From NCBI RefSeq assembly GCF_000242635.2, contig NC_017770.1:1054001-1118000 (forward strand): a stretch of DNA of 64,000 nt, read 5' to 3'. Both the position numbers and the translations under genes were made by a program. The stretch comes from Solitalea canadensis DSM 3403 (GTDB taxonomy: Bacteria > Bacteroidota > Bacteroidia > Sphingobacteriales > Sphingobacteriaceae). The notes under the pieces were generated by a model. It saw only the letters and a list, made by a program, of their open reading frames with translations. It was not told the origin of the DNA and did not search any database. Positions within the stretch are counted from its first letter, which is position 1. Every line of letters begins with the position of its first letter. Positions 44,140 through 53,453 of this stretch are shown piece by piece.

Positions 44140-45279
44140 AAAATAGTTCTTGTCGGCCCGGCATATCCTTACAGAGGTGGAATAGCGCAAAGTCAGGCTA
44201 TTTTATTTCAACATCTTTCTAAAGACAACGATGTGAGCATCGTTAATTTTAAACGCCAATACCCCGGTTTTTTGTTTCCGGGCAAGAGTCAGTTTGAAGA
44301 AGGGGAAGATGTGTTTGGTATTCCGACGGAGAAGAATAAACGCCTTATCGATATCCTTAATCCATTATCGTGGATCAGCACGGGAATAAAGATCGCTAAG
44401 CAAAAACCGGACGTCGTGATTTTTTCTTACTGGATGCCTTTCTTTGCTCCATGTTATGCTAAAATTGCCTTCTTCATTAACCGGTTTTGTAAAACTAAAA
44501 TAATACTGATCTGCCATAACATTCTCCCGCATGAAAAGCAGCCCGGTCAAAATCTGCTGACTAAAATCCTGTTTGCCCAGGCTGATGGATTTATGGTATT
44601 AAGCGACAGTGTTGAAGCCGATCTTAAAAAGTTCAACAAACATAAGCCCTACCGAAACTCACCTCATCCTATTTACAGTTCCTTTGGAGAAGCTGTTGAT
44701 AAATCTGCTGCTCGGGAAGAGTTGCAAAAACGCTATAATGTAAACTTGAATGATGAAAAGGTAATTTTATTCTTTGGTTTTATCCGAAAATATAAGGGAT
44801 TGCATTATCTGCTGGCCTCAATGCCAGAGGTGTTGAAACAACAACCATTAAAACTGTTGGTAGTAGGTGAGTATTATGAAGACGAGCAACCGTATAAGGA
44901 ACAAATTGAACAATTAGGAATTCAGGATGCGGTTATCCATGTTTCGCAATACGTACCGAATGAGCATATCCGTTATTTCTTCTGCGCGTCGGACTTAGTG
45001 GTTCAGCCTTATATATCTGCCACTCAAAGCGGTATTTCTCAGATTGCTTATTTCTACAATAGGCCAATGATCAGTACACGCGTAGGCGCATTAAGCGAAG
45101 TAGTTATTGACGGAAAAACAGGATTTATCGTTTCTCCTGAAAACAGTACAGAACTTGCAGCGGCCATCAGTCGTTTTTATGCTAATAATTTAGAAGAAGA
45201 ATTTGCCCGTAATATTGATCAGGAAAAGGAAAAATATTCATGGGATTATTTTGTTGCTAAGCTGAAAGAGTTATTTTAG
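44137..45279 (+). CDS. Family 4 glycosyltransferase (GT-B fold)
   Basis: About 380 residues. N-terminal KIVLVGPAYPYRGGIAQSQ is a typical GT-B glycine-rich start, and the C-terminal donor site includes FFGFIRKYKGLHYLL, VSQYVPNEHIRYFFCASDLVVQPY and TQSGISQIAYFYNRPMI. Donor and acceptor are unknown. The frame stays open back to 44062, but that part is encoded by a hairpin repeat. The most likely start is the TTG at 44137, which gives MKIVLVGPAYP. No ATG is available near this point. Confidence 0.85.
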   Translation: MKIVLVGPAYPYRGGIAQSQAILFQHLSKDNDVSIVNFKRQYPGFLFPGKSQFEEGEDVFGIPTEKNKRLIDILNPLSWISTGIKIAKQKPDVVIFSYWMPFFAPCYAKIAFFINRFCKTKIILICHNILPHEKQPGQNLLTKILFAQADGFMVLSDSVEADLKKFNKHKPYRNSPHPIYSSFGEAVDKSAAREELQKRYNVNLNDEKVILFFGFIRKYKGLHYLLASMPEVLKQQPLKLLVVGEYYEDEQPYKEQIEQLGIQDAVIHVSQYVPNEHIRYFFCASDLVVQPYISATQSGISQIAYFYNRPMISTRVGALSEVVIDGKTGFIVSPENSTELAAAISRFYANNLEEEFARNIDQEKEKYSWDYFVAKLKELF

Positions 45280-45378
45280 CCGTTAAATCAGCCTCTCTGC
45301 TATCTAATGATAAGGCCCAATCAAAAAACGGTCTGAAACGCTACCTGCTATTTTAAAAAACTACATATTCTACTATTA

Positions 45379-48300
45379 ATGAATCGAAGGATTTCCAATG
45401 TTCTTATAGCATTTGTTATAATGCTTTTAAGTTCACCATTTGCCAATGCGCAAAAAACTGAACGGAATGATTATCAGTTATTGTGGCGCATTGAAGGGCC
45501 GAAGCTAAAGAAGCCATCTTACCTGTTTGGAACCATGCATCTTAAAGATGAGCGTGTGTTTGATTTTAGCGATTCCGTATTAGTTGCCTTTGATCGGTCA
45601 GAAGCATTTGCCAATGAGGTGGATATAGATTCCATGATGAACTATATGATAAACCCTAAAAGTGCTATTTGGGCTGATACAACCAATTATTTACGTAAAA
45701 AACTTTCTGCTGAGGAGTATGCTTTTGTCGATAAACTTTTGGAGAAAAAGTTGGGGTACTCAATTGATCATTTACGAAATAAAAGTTTTTGGTTTGTTGA
45801 GATGATATTAAATGATTCGGAAGATGATCTTGCTAAGTATCAGGAAGAAAGTGGTTCAGCTACTAATAAGGAAAGTTTGTTTCTGGATGCGTATTTCCAT
45901 CAGAAGGCCAGGATGTTAAAGAAAGAACTATTCGGGCTTGAAAAAATTGAAAATCAGTTTTTGGAAAAGAACAATGAGCATATGCCTTATCGAAAGGAGT
46001 CGTTCCTTGAAACGTTAGGGTATTATGAAGAGAATGCTGAACTAAGTGGAAAAGATAAGGCTAAACAATTGGATACGTTTGTTGAAGCCTATTATAAGGG
46101 AAATATGTCTTTTCTTGATTTTGACGGCGATTTCATTAATAACGGAATAATGGTACAGCGCAATACTGATATGACTAACAGTATTGACAGAATTATACGT
46201 AATAAAACTTTATTTGCAGCTGTAGGGGCGGCACATTTGCCGGGCAAGAACGGGATTATCAACCTGCTTAAACGTAAAGGATATAAGGTAACACCTGTTA
46301 CAGCCTCTTTTACCGGTGTGGCTACTACTTATAAAGATCGCTATGCGAGCCTAAAAGGGTATAAGTTGGAAAGAATGCTTGAAGGGTATTCTGTAATAAT
46401 GCCTTCAATTCCTTTAAGTTACCCTATTCCTAATTCCAATAAATCGATGTATATAAGTGCATCAGAAGAGAAAAACACTGCAGCCTTTGCCTTTTCGTTA
46501 ATTGTTACTTCAAGAGAAGCAACGGAAATGGAGTTACTTGATCAACTTCTTTCACGGTATACTAATACCATGGGTGTTATTAAAGGTGAAATTAAAAATA
46601 TTGAACTAGACGGAGCAAAAGGAGGAGAAGCTTTCATAAAATCAAAAGGAACTGAATTTCAGGTACGCACTTATGCTAAAAATGGTAAGGTGTACCTGTT
46701 TATGCATACATTAGATAAAGCAGGTGAAAACGAAGCCTCAGAATTTTTCAATTCAATAAAGCTCTTTGATGTATCAGCAAAAGCAGTTACGTATAAGAAA
46801 ATTTCGGATAAGGAAGATCTCTTTGAAATGATTGTTCCGGACGATTACACTGAACGTCGTATAGGAAACCTGCGTACAGTCGAGGATGAAACCGAAAGTG
46901 AAGGCCGACCTTACCGTCATTTTTCGGCAATCGATGAAAGTAAAAATGCTTCCTACTTTTTACGGATAGATAAAATGAAAGAAGGGTTTTATAACGTAAG
47001 TGACTCCAATCTTATTGAACATGTAAAAGCTATTATCTTAAAAGATACAACAGTCACAAAGCTCGATGCTAACGCTTGTTTTTCGGGTAAGACTAAAGGT
47101 TATAAAACGAAAGTTCAGCACAAGAATAATGTAGTTTCTGAATTGCGTCAGTTTCCTAAAGGAAACAGGTTGTATACAGTTATGGCACAATATAATCCGC
47201 AAAGTTCGGATACAGCTGCTGTAACGAAATTTTTCCAGGGATTCCGGATTTTGCCATACCAGAATAAAGCATTAAACACCTTGGCTTTTTCTTCAGATAG
47301 CTCATTTAGTGTTAAAGTAAGTGAACCTTTACATCAGTCGACGAACAATTTCAATCGTTCAGATATTAATGCTTATTCTTCTATTGACAGTAGCTCATTA
47401 TCAATGTACAATATTCACGAAGTGGTTTTTGCTCCTTATTATTGGACTTCTTCAGATTCTCTTTATACCAGCCTCCGCAGAAATTCTCAGAAAGAATCTG
47501 ATAGAGTTCTTAAGGAGAAAAAATACATCGTTGATAGTAATTCTGTTTATGATTTAGTTATTGAACATGGCAACAGTGGCTTGCAAACATTTCATCGGTT
47601 CATTATTGCCGGAAGAAAACTTTATGATGTTTCAGCTATTGAACCTAAAGAAGTAGTTGCCAAGGGCTACGGATTACAATTCGTTGAGTCATTTAAGTTA
47701 AATGCCTCTAAAAAAGATACTTCTGATCTGTTCAGAAATAAACTCTCTGATGTATTTGCAGGATTATTGTCCACCGATAGTGCCACTTTTGAAAATGCTT
47801 TAAATGCATTTAATTATATGGAGCTATCAAAAATTGACAGAGACAGAATACAAGACGCTTTATCACAAAACAGCATTAAGAATGATGAAGCAAAAGGTAA
47901 AATGCTTAATGCGTTTAGTGACCATGCAGATTCGGCTACATTATCCCTTGTTAAAGCGTTATATCAATCTGCCGCAAGTTCGGCTAAGTTTAAAGCGGAC
48001 CTACTTCAATTTCTAACAGAAGTGGGTACAAAAGAATCATTTTTGTTGTTTGAGGAATGTGCTGTTAATCATAAAAAAGGTAATTCGCATCCCTACCAGA
48101 TTATGTCGTATAGCTTAAAAAATAAAAAAGAGTATGATGAAGAGTTCTTACCTCGTTTGATCAAATTGGCAAAAACGTCTCCGGATTTTCTTCCTATTTT
48201 TGTTGGCTATACTTCTTATGATTCTATTTGGATTAACCCTCAATTCACTAAATATAAATTAGACGAGTTGATAAAGCCGATGGGTGCTGCATTTGATAAG

Positions 48301-48924
48301 TTTGCTCCTGGCTTTAAAAAACTTCTTTCAACTGACAGTACCTATTGGGTAAAACATTCACAGGTTAATGCTTATCTGGAGGTGTTTAAAAAACCACATC
48401 TCGCTGCTAAAAATATCAATCGCTTTAAATTATTGCTAACAGATAGTTCCTCTGCATTAAATAAACAGGCGATCATTGGCTTGTTAAATGCAGGACAAAA
48501 GGTCAAAGATCCATTTATAACTAAGGTATTAGAGGACGATAATGAGGGATACTATTTACTGTCTGATCTTAAAGAAGATGGGAAGATTGCCGGTGTAAAA
48601 CACCTACTTACTCAAGAGAGGGTTTGTAAGATTTATCTTAAATATTATTTGTCGGAAGATTATGACGTTGAGGATGTCAATTTCATAAGAAGTGTAGAAA
48701 TTGCAGCTGGTGAAGAGAAAAAAAGAATGTTCTTGTTTAAATGTAAACTTAAAGGAGACGATCAGTTTTATTATGTAATTGTCGGTGCGCAACCGAACGA
48801 TCCAACGGTTTTTGAAATTAATCCAGGCGTTGTAAGTTGGCTGGATGAATCAGAAGAGCCAACCGCTGAACAAACGGCTACCTTAGCAAAACAATACTAT
48901 GAAGATTCTTTAAAGTCAGAATAA
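45379..48924 (+). CDS. Large secreted TraB/GumN family protein
   Basis: 1181 residues with a signal peptide (residues 1-24, ANAQ). Residues 30-310 form a TraB/GumN domain (LLWRIEGPKLKKPSYLFGTMHLKDER, FAAVGAAHLPGKNGIINLLKRKGY), a fold proposed to include metalloprotease-like enzymes with a GxxH motif. The remaining 870 residues have no domain I recognise: a beta-rich part to about 780, then helical repeat-like sequence with HEAT character. TraB proteins are usually near 300 residues, so this is a large fusion or extension. Monocistronic, ending at a perfect terminator. Confidence 0.75.
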   Translation: MNRRISNVLIAFVIMLLSSPFANAQKTERNDYQLLWRIEGPKLKKPSYLFGTMHLKDERVFDFSDSVLVAFDRSEAFANEVDIDSMMNYMINPKSAIWADTTNYLRKKLSAEEYAFVDKLLEKKLGYSIDHLRNKSFWFVEMILNDSEDDLAKYQEESGSATNKESLFLDAYFHQKARMLKKELFGLEKIENQFLEKNNEHMPYRKESFLETLGYYEENAELSGKDKAKQLDTFVEAYYKGNMSFLDFDGDFINNGIMVQRNTDMTNSIDRIIRNKTLFAAVGAAHLPGKNGIINLLKRKGYKVTPVTASFTGVATTYKDRYASLKGYKLERMLEGYSVIMPSIPLSYPIPNSNKSMYISASEEKNTAAFAFSLIVTSREATEMELLDQLLSRYTNTMGVIKGEIKNIELDGAKGGEAFIKSKGTEFQVRTYAKNGKVYLFMHTLDKAGENEASEFFNSIKLFDVSAKAVTYKKISDKEDLFEMIVPDDYTERRIGNLRTVEDETESEGRPYRHFSAIDESKNASYFLRIDKMKEGFYNVSDSNLIEHVKAIILKDTTVTKLDANACFSGKTKGYKTKVQHKNNVVSELRQFPKGNRLYTVMAQYNPQSSDTAAVTKFFQGFRILPYQNKALNTLAFSSDSSFSVKVSEPLHQSTNNFNRSDINAYSSIDSSSLSMYNIHEVVFAPYYWTSSDSLYTSLRRNSQKESDRVLKEKKYIVDSNSVYDLVIEHGNSGLQTFHRFIIAGRKLYDVSAIEPKEVVAKGYGLQFVESFKLNASKKDTSDLFRNKLSDVFAGLLSTDSATFENALNAFNYMELSKIDRDRIQDALSQNSIKNDEAKGKMLNAFSDHADSATLSLVKALYQSAASSAKFKADLLQFLTEVGTKESFLLFEECAVNHKKGNSHPYQIMSYSLKNKKEYDEEFLPRLIKLAKTSPDFLPIFVGYTSYDSIWINPQFTKYKLDELIKPMGAAFDKFAPGFKKLLSTDSTYWVKHSQVNAYLEVFKKPHLAAKNINRFKLLLTDSSSALNKQAIIGLLNAGQKVKDPFITKVLEDDNEGYYLLSDLKEDGKIAGVKHLLTQERVCKIYLKYYLSEDYDVEDVNFIRSVEIAAGEEKKRMFLFKCKLKGDDQFYYVIVGAQPNDPTVFEINPGVVSWLDESEEPTAEQTATLAKQYYEDSLKSE

Positions 48925-48927
48925 TGA

Positions 48928-48956
48928 AGAGCCCCTTAATCATAAGGGGCTTTTTT
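48928..48956 (+). terminator. Rho-independent terminator after the TraB/GumN gene
   Basis: AGCCCCTTA and TAAGGGGCT form a nine-base perfect stem around ATCA, then TTTTTT. Confidence 0.92.
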
Positions 48957-49087
48957 GTGAATTATGAATGAATAGCCTGCCGTCCAAAATCTTTTTTTTT
49001 AAAAAAATCATCACTTCATGGGGTAAAAATTTGATTCAGCTTGTATTAGTGATAATTGCGAATAGCAAAATGTACTAATCCGATTTT

Positions 49088-50290
49088 ATGATGAAGAAAT
49101 TTCTATTTACTCTGTTCACTTTTCTGCCATTTTTGAGCCTCGCTCAAGGAACCAATTTTATTTCCGGGGATTGGGATTCTATTCTGAAAAAAGCTAAAGC
49201 TGAGAATAAAATCATTTTTGTCGACTGTTATTTTGAAGGTTGTATGCCTTGTAAGCAGATGGACTTAAAAGTTTATCCCGATAAAAATGTTGGCGACGCT
49301 TTAAATAAAGACTTTATTAGCTTTAAGACAGATGTTTTCAAGGAAGATATTGGGAAGAGACTGAGTAGGAAATATGGAGTTCACGGCTTTCCTTCATTCT
49401 TATTTATAACTCCTGAAGGCCACCTGATTGATCAAAGTTCAGGTTTTATTGGAACTACTAAACTGATTGATTACCTGAAACAAATTTTAGAATTAAATAA
49501 AGCTGGTAAGTTCAAAAAGTACACTCCCGATTTAAATACGCCTTATCCGGCATTTTACGACAATGCCTATATGAAAGGAATACGTAAGGTTAGTGCCGAT
49601 ACGGTAAACGCCTATCTAAGTGGTCAGGATCTGTTCTCGGAGCAAGCCTTCAATATCATTAATAATTTTGTAGCGCCCGACAAGTACGGCGAATGGTTCA
49701 TTACCAATAAAGAGCGTTTGGTAAATGATTTCGGTCAAAATCCTGTTCGTAATTACATGATTTCCTTTATGAGCCAATTGTCTAAGAAATATGCTACCAC
49801 TAATAGTGACAAAGAATTTGAGGCTAAAATGGCTGAAGTTAAGTCTGTATTTATCGGCGATGAATGGGACCGTTTTGGTAAAATCTTTATCGATGGCTAT
49901 TTCAAAAACTCAAAGAATGCCAAATGGTATATTGCAACTTTAGAAAAAAGCGGTTTGTACGATTGGATAGATAAAGGAAAAGTTGTCTCGGAGGTACTTC
50001 CACTTGTTAAAGATGATAATACGGCGTTAACCGAGCTTAAAAAATGGTACAATGGTCATTTAGAAGCAAATGCAGCTCAATACGATCTTTATAATGCAGC
50101 TGTGATCAATCTCTACCTTAAAAATTATAAAGAAGCCAATGAGCTGTTTGCAAAAGCAAAATCAGCTGAAAAAGTTTGGGGCATCACAGATAATGATTTA
50201 GTTGCACTGGAAACAGCAATTGAGAAAAAAGACACCGTAACTTTTAAACCCGCCAAAACTTATAAAGTAAAACCAATGATGTTGGAATAA
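49088..50290 (+). CDS. Secreted thioredoxin-like protein
   Basis: 400 residues. Signal peptide at 1-19 (FLPFLSLAQ), thioredoxin-fold domain at about 25-140 with the redox motif CMPC in YFEGCMPCKQMDLKVYPD, and GFPSFLFITPEG with the cis-proline. The C-terminal 250 residues are helical, with tetratricopeptide-like character (YNAAVINLYLKNYKEANELFAKAK). Likely a periplasmic thiol oxidoreductase or reductase. Two ATG codons stand in tandem at the start. Its own terminator follows. Confidence 0.82.
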   Translation: MMKKFLFTLFTFLPFLSLAQGTNFISGDWDSILKKAKAENKIIFVDCYFEGCMPCKQMDLKVYPDKNVGDALNKDFISFKTDVFKEDIGKRLSRKYGVHGFPSFLFITPEGHLIDQSSGFIGTTKLIDYLKQILELNKAGKFKKYTPDLNTPYPAFYDNAYMKGIRKVSADTVNAYLSGQDLFSEQAFNIINNFVAPDKYGEWFITNKERLVNDFGQNPVRNYMISFMSQLSKKYATTNSDKEFEAKMAEVKSVFIGDEWDRFGKIFIDGYFKNSKNAKWYIATLEKSGLYDWIDKGKVVSEVLPLVKDDNTALTELKKWYNGHLEANAAQYDLYNAAVINLYLKNYKEANELFAKAKSAEKVWGITDNDLVALETAIEKKDTVTFKPAKTYKVKPMMLE

Positions 50291-50343
50291 TAAAAATACT
50301 TCTATTTAATCTAACCAAAAGAAAAGCCAATAATTGGCATTAT

Positions 50344-50373
50344 AGGGCAGCTAACCGGCTGCCTTATTTTTTT
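50344..50373 (+). terminator. Rho-independent terminator after the thioredoxin-like gene
   Basis: GGCAGC / GCTGCC with a TAACCG loop, followed by a T-rich run TTATTTTTTT. Confidence 0.85.
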
Positions 50374-50418
50374 GCTTAATTAAGGGTGTTTATTTCATAA
50401 CAAGTATATTTGCCTCTT

Positions 50419-51918
50419 ATGGGCATCAAATCCTTATTAAGCAAACCACTGGCTTGGTACACAGCCAGACAAATCAAAAAATGGAACACACAAGCCGTTG
50501 ATTTGCAGCAAAAATGGATGCAACAGCTAATTTCCGAAGCTAAAGGAACCTTGTTCGGTTTGGAACATGGTTTCACATCTATTCAAACCTATGATGATTT
50601 TAAAAATAAAGTTCCTGTTAGAGATTATGAACAACTAAAACCCTATATAGAAAAGGTAGTTCATGGCGACCGGAATATTCTTTGGCCCGGAAAACCACTT
50701 TATTTTGCCAAAACTTCTGGTACTACTTCAGGTGTAAAATATATTCCTATTTCAAAGGAGTCGATGCCGGCACATATAAATGCAGCACGCAATGCGTTGT
50801 TATTGTACATTGCGGAAACCGATAAAGCAGACTTTGTTAATGGTAAAATGATCTTTTTGCAGGGAAGTCCTGAAATGCAAGAGAAAAATGGAGTACATGT
50901 TGGTCGACTATCCGGTATTGTGGCTCACCATGTACCCGATTATCTGCAACGAAACAGAATGCCCTCATGGGAAACCAACTGCATTGATGACTGGGAAGAA
51001 AAAGTGGATGCGATTGTAGAAGAAACGGTGAATGAAAACATGACCCTTATATCCGGTATTCCTCCTTGGGTGCAAATGTACTTCGATCGTTTAACAGCTA
51101 AAACGGGTAAAAAAATTAAAGACATCTTCCCAAATTTTGGCTTGTTTGTTTATGGTGGGGTAAATTTTGAACCGTACCGAGCAAAACTAGAGGCCAGTAT
51201 TGGTTGCAAGATCGATTCTATTGAAACCTATCCTGCTTCAGAAGGATTTATCGCTTTTCAGGATTCTCAGACAGAAAAAGGATTGTTGTTGAATGTAGAC
51301 GCCGGAATGTTTTATGAATTTATTCCTGCTGACGAATATTATAATGAAAACCCTACTCGTATTTGGCTTAAGGACGTTGAGCTTGATAAGAACTATGCAA
51401 TTATATTAAATACCAACGCCGGACTATGGGGGTATAGCATTGGAGATACGGTTAAATTTGTCTCAAAAAATCCTTATCGTTTAGTTGTAAGTGGAAGAAT
51501 AAAGCATTTTATCTCCGCTTTTGGCGAGCATGTGATAGGAGAGGAAGTGGAGCACGCTTTGATGACAGTAGCAAAAGCGGAAAATATAGATGTAGTTGAA
51601 TTTACAGTCGCTCCGCAAGTGAATGATCCGGATGGCCGTTTGCCATTTCATGAATGGTTTGTGGAGTTCGGCGCTCATCGTCCGCAAAACATGGATGAAT
51701 TCAGACTTAAGGTGGATGCTTTACTTCAGAAAAAGAATGTTTATTATTACGATCTTATTGAAGGAAACGTATTGCAGCCATTGAAAATAAGAGAAATGAG
51801 AAAGGATGCATTTATTGATTATATGCGTTCTCAAGGTAAGTTAGGTGGACAAAATAAGATGCCTCGTTTGTCGAACGATCGTAAGATTGCCGATGAGTTG
51901 GCAGGATTAATTAAATAA
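50419..51918 (+). CDS. GH3 (auxin-responsive promoter) family acyl-adenylating protein
   Basis: About 499 residues of the ANL-related GH3 family, which in plants conjugates amino acids to hormones; bacterial members are of unknown substrate. Adenylation motifs are FAKTSGTTSGVKYIPIS (P-loop like), YPASEGFIAFQD and GYSIGDTVKFVS. The C-terminal cap has SGRIKHFISAFGEHV. A TATATTTG (50405-50412) ends only six bases before the ATG, so the transcript may be leaderless. The ORF is open to a TTG at 50410, which overlaps that box. Confidence 0.82.
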   Translation: MGIKSLLSKPLAWYTARQIKKWNTQAVDLQQKWMQQLISEAKGTLFGLEHGFTSIQTYDDFKNKVPVRDYEQLKPYIEKVVHGDRNILWPGKPLYFAKTSGTTSGVKYIPISKESMPAHINAARNALLLYIAETDKADFVNGKMIFLQGSPEMQEKNGVHVGRLSGIVAHHVPDYLQRNRMPSWETNCIDDWEEKVDAIVEETVNENMTLISGIPPWVQMYFDRLTAKTGKKIKDIFPNFGLFVYGGVNFEPYRAKLEASIGCKIDSIETYPASEGFIAFQDSQTEKGLLLNVDAGMFYEFIPADEYYNENPTRIWLKDVELDKNYAIILNTNAGLWGYSIGDTVKFVSKNPYRLVVSGRIKHFISAFGEHVIGEEVEHALMTVAKAENIDVVEFTVAPQVNDPDGRLPFHEWFVEFGAHRPQNMDEFRLKVDALLQKKNVYYYDLIEGNVLQPLKIREMRKDAFIDYMRSQGKLGGQNKMPRLSNDRKIADELAGLIK

Positions 51919-51945
51919 CCACAAAGAGCTCAATGTTTCATAAGG

Positions 51946-52098
51946 TTTTTAAATCGGATAATAATAGAGTCTAAGGCTGTAGAATGCTTTAATAATGTAC
52001 ATTTGGCTCAGGTATTAACCTATATGAAACTTGCCGATAAAAAGCTAGACTTCTAATGAGTCGAGTTTGAAAGAGGGAATAAAAGAGTGGTACAGTAA
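51946..52098 (+). pseudogene. GxxExxY-family protein remnant
   Basis: A frame reading IESKAVECFNNVHLAQVLTY, then MKLADKKLDF and a stop at 52054, matches the C-terminal part of GxxExxY proteins (a PDDEXK-like family common in Bacteroidota). The end of that family, LKEGIKRVV, is visible in other frames at about 52065-52095 with at least one frameshift. The N-terminal half is gone. The 293-bp gap before dxr otherwise holds only a candidate promoter. Confidence 0.6.
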
Positions 52099-52154
52099 TC
52101 TTTGGTCAAAAATAACAACCAACAGTATATCAAAGAGTTTTGTATAGAACTGTG

Positions 52155-52162
52155 TAACTTTG
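52155..52162 (+). promoter_or_regulatory. Candidate -7 element of dxr
   Basis: TAACTTTG matches TAnnTTTG, 49 bp before the dxr ATG. A TTG is present but too close for a standard -33. Confidence 0.4.
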
Positions 52163-52211
52163 TGCACTCTATGGTTTTAAATAAAGAGCTCAATAGGATT
52201 GAGAATAATAA

Positions 52212-53363
52212 ATGAAGAGAATTGCAATTTTAGGATCAAGCGGATCGATTGGAACACAGGCATTGGAAGTAATAAGCGCTAATCCTGATAAATTTAAAGC
52301 AGAAGTATTAACCGTAAACGGGAATGCTGATGTATTAATTAGCCAGGCACTGACCTTTAAGCCAAAAACTGTAGTTATTACGGATGAATCCAACTATCAA
52401 TATGTAAAAAAAGCTTTAGCTGATACCGGAATTGAAGTGTTAGCAGGAGAAGCTGCTTTAGCTGAAGTGGTAACGTATGATTCGGTTGATATGGTGCTGA
52501 CAGCTGTTGTGGGTTATGTTGGCTTAAAACCTACCATAGCAGCAATAAAGGCAGGTAAAGACATTGCCTTGGCAAATAAAGAAACCTTAGTTGTTGCAGG
52601 CGACTTAGTTACCAGGCTGGCACGTGAATATAAAGTCAATATTCTTCCGGTGGATTCTGAGCATTCAGCTATTTTTCAGTGCCTTGCTGGCGAAGAAAAT
52701 AACCCCATCGAAAAAATTATTCTTACCGCTTCAGGTGGTCCGTTCAGAGGCAAAGGGCTTGATGACCTTAGAAATGTAACTAAAAATCAGGCACTAAAGC
52801 ATCCGAACTGGAGCATGGGTGCTAAAATTACCATAGATTCTGCCAGTTTAATGAATAAGGGACTGGAGGTAATTGAAGCCAAGTGGCTATTTGACCTTGA
52901 TTTGGATCAGATTGAAGTGGTTGTTCACCCCCAATCGATTGTACATTCATTGGTGCAATTTAATGATGGATCAATAAAGGCGCAATTGGGCTTACCGGAT
53001 ATGAAATTACCAATTCAATATGCAATGGCTTATCCGCAAAGAATAAAAAATGATTTTCCACGTTTCTCTTTTGCAAACTACTCCAATCTGACATTTGAAG
53101 CACCGGATACAAAGACTTTCCGTAACCTTGCATTGGCGTTTGAAGCACTCTCAATAGGTGGAAACTGCCCTTGTGTCATAAATGCTGCCAATGAAGTAGT
53201 TGTGGACGCATTTTTGAAGGATAAGATCGGTTTTCTGCAGATGTCGGACATCATTGCCGAATGTATGCAGAAAGTTACGCGCGTTTTGAAACCCGTTTAC
53301 GAAGATTACGTTGAAACGGATAAGATGGCGCGTATTACGGCACTTGAATTGATTGGTAATTAG
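52212..53363 (+). CDS. dxr: 1-deoxy-D-xylulose 5-phosphate reductoisomerase
   Basis: Second step of the MEP isoprenoid pathway, NADPH dependent. 383 residues, full length. The Rossmann start is AILGSSGSIGTQALEV. LANKETLVVAGDLV, VDSEHSAIFQCL with the metal-binding Asp and Glu, TASGGPFRG, and NWSMGAKITIDSASLMNKGLE follow, ending with a helical C-terminal domain. rseP follows 90 bp downstream, an order seen in many bacteria. Confidence 0.97.
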   Translation: MKRIAILGSSGSIGTQALEVISANPDKFKAEVLTVNGNADVLISQALTFKPKTVVITDESNYQYVKKALADTGIEVLAGEAALAEVVTYDSVDMVLTAVVGYVGLKPTIAAIKAGKDIALANKETLVVAGDLVTRLAREYKVNILPVDSEHSAIFQCLAGEENNPIEKIILTASGGPFRGKGLDDLRNVTKNQALKHPNWSMGAKITIDSASLMNKGLEVIEAKWLFDLDLDQIEVVVHPQSIVHSLVQFNDGSIKAQLGLPDMKLPIQYAMAYPQRIKNDFPRFSFANYSNLTFEAPDTKTFRNLALAFEALSIGGNCPCVINAANEVVVDAFLKDKIGFLQMSDIIAECMQKVTRVLKPVYEDYVETDKMARITALELIGN

Positions 53364-53453
53364 TTGATTTTACAACGACTTAAATAATAATAACTAATAT
53401 TAATACAGAAATGATGTAGCTTAAGCTCATCTTTTCTTTTATCTCGATAATAC

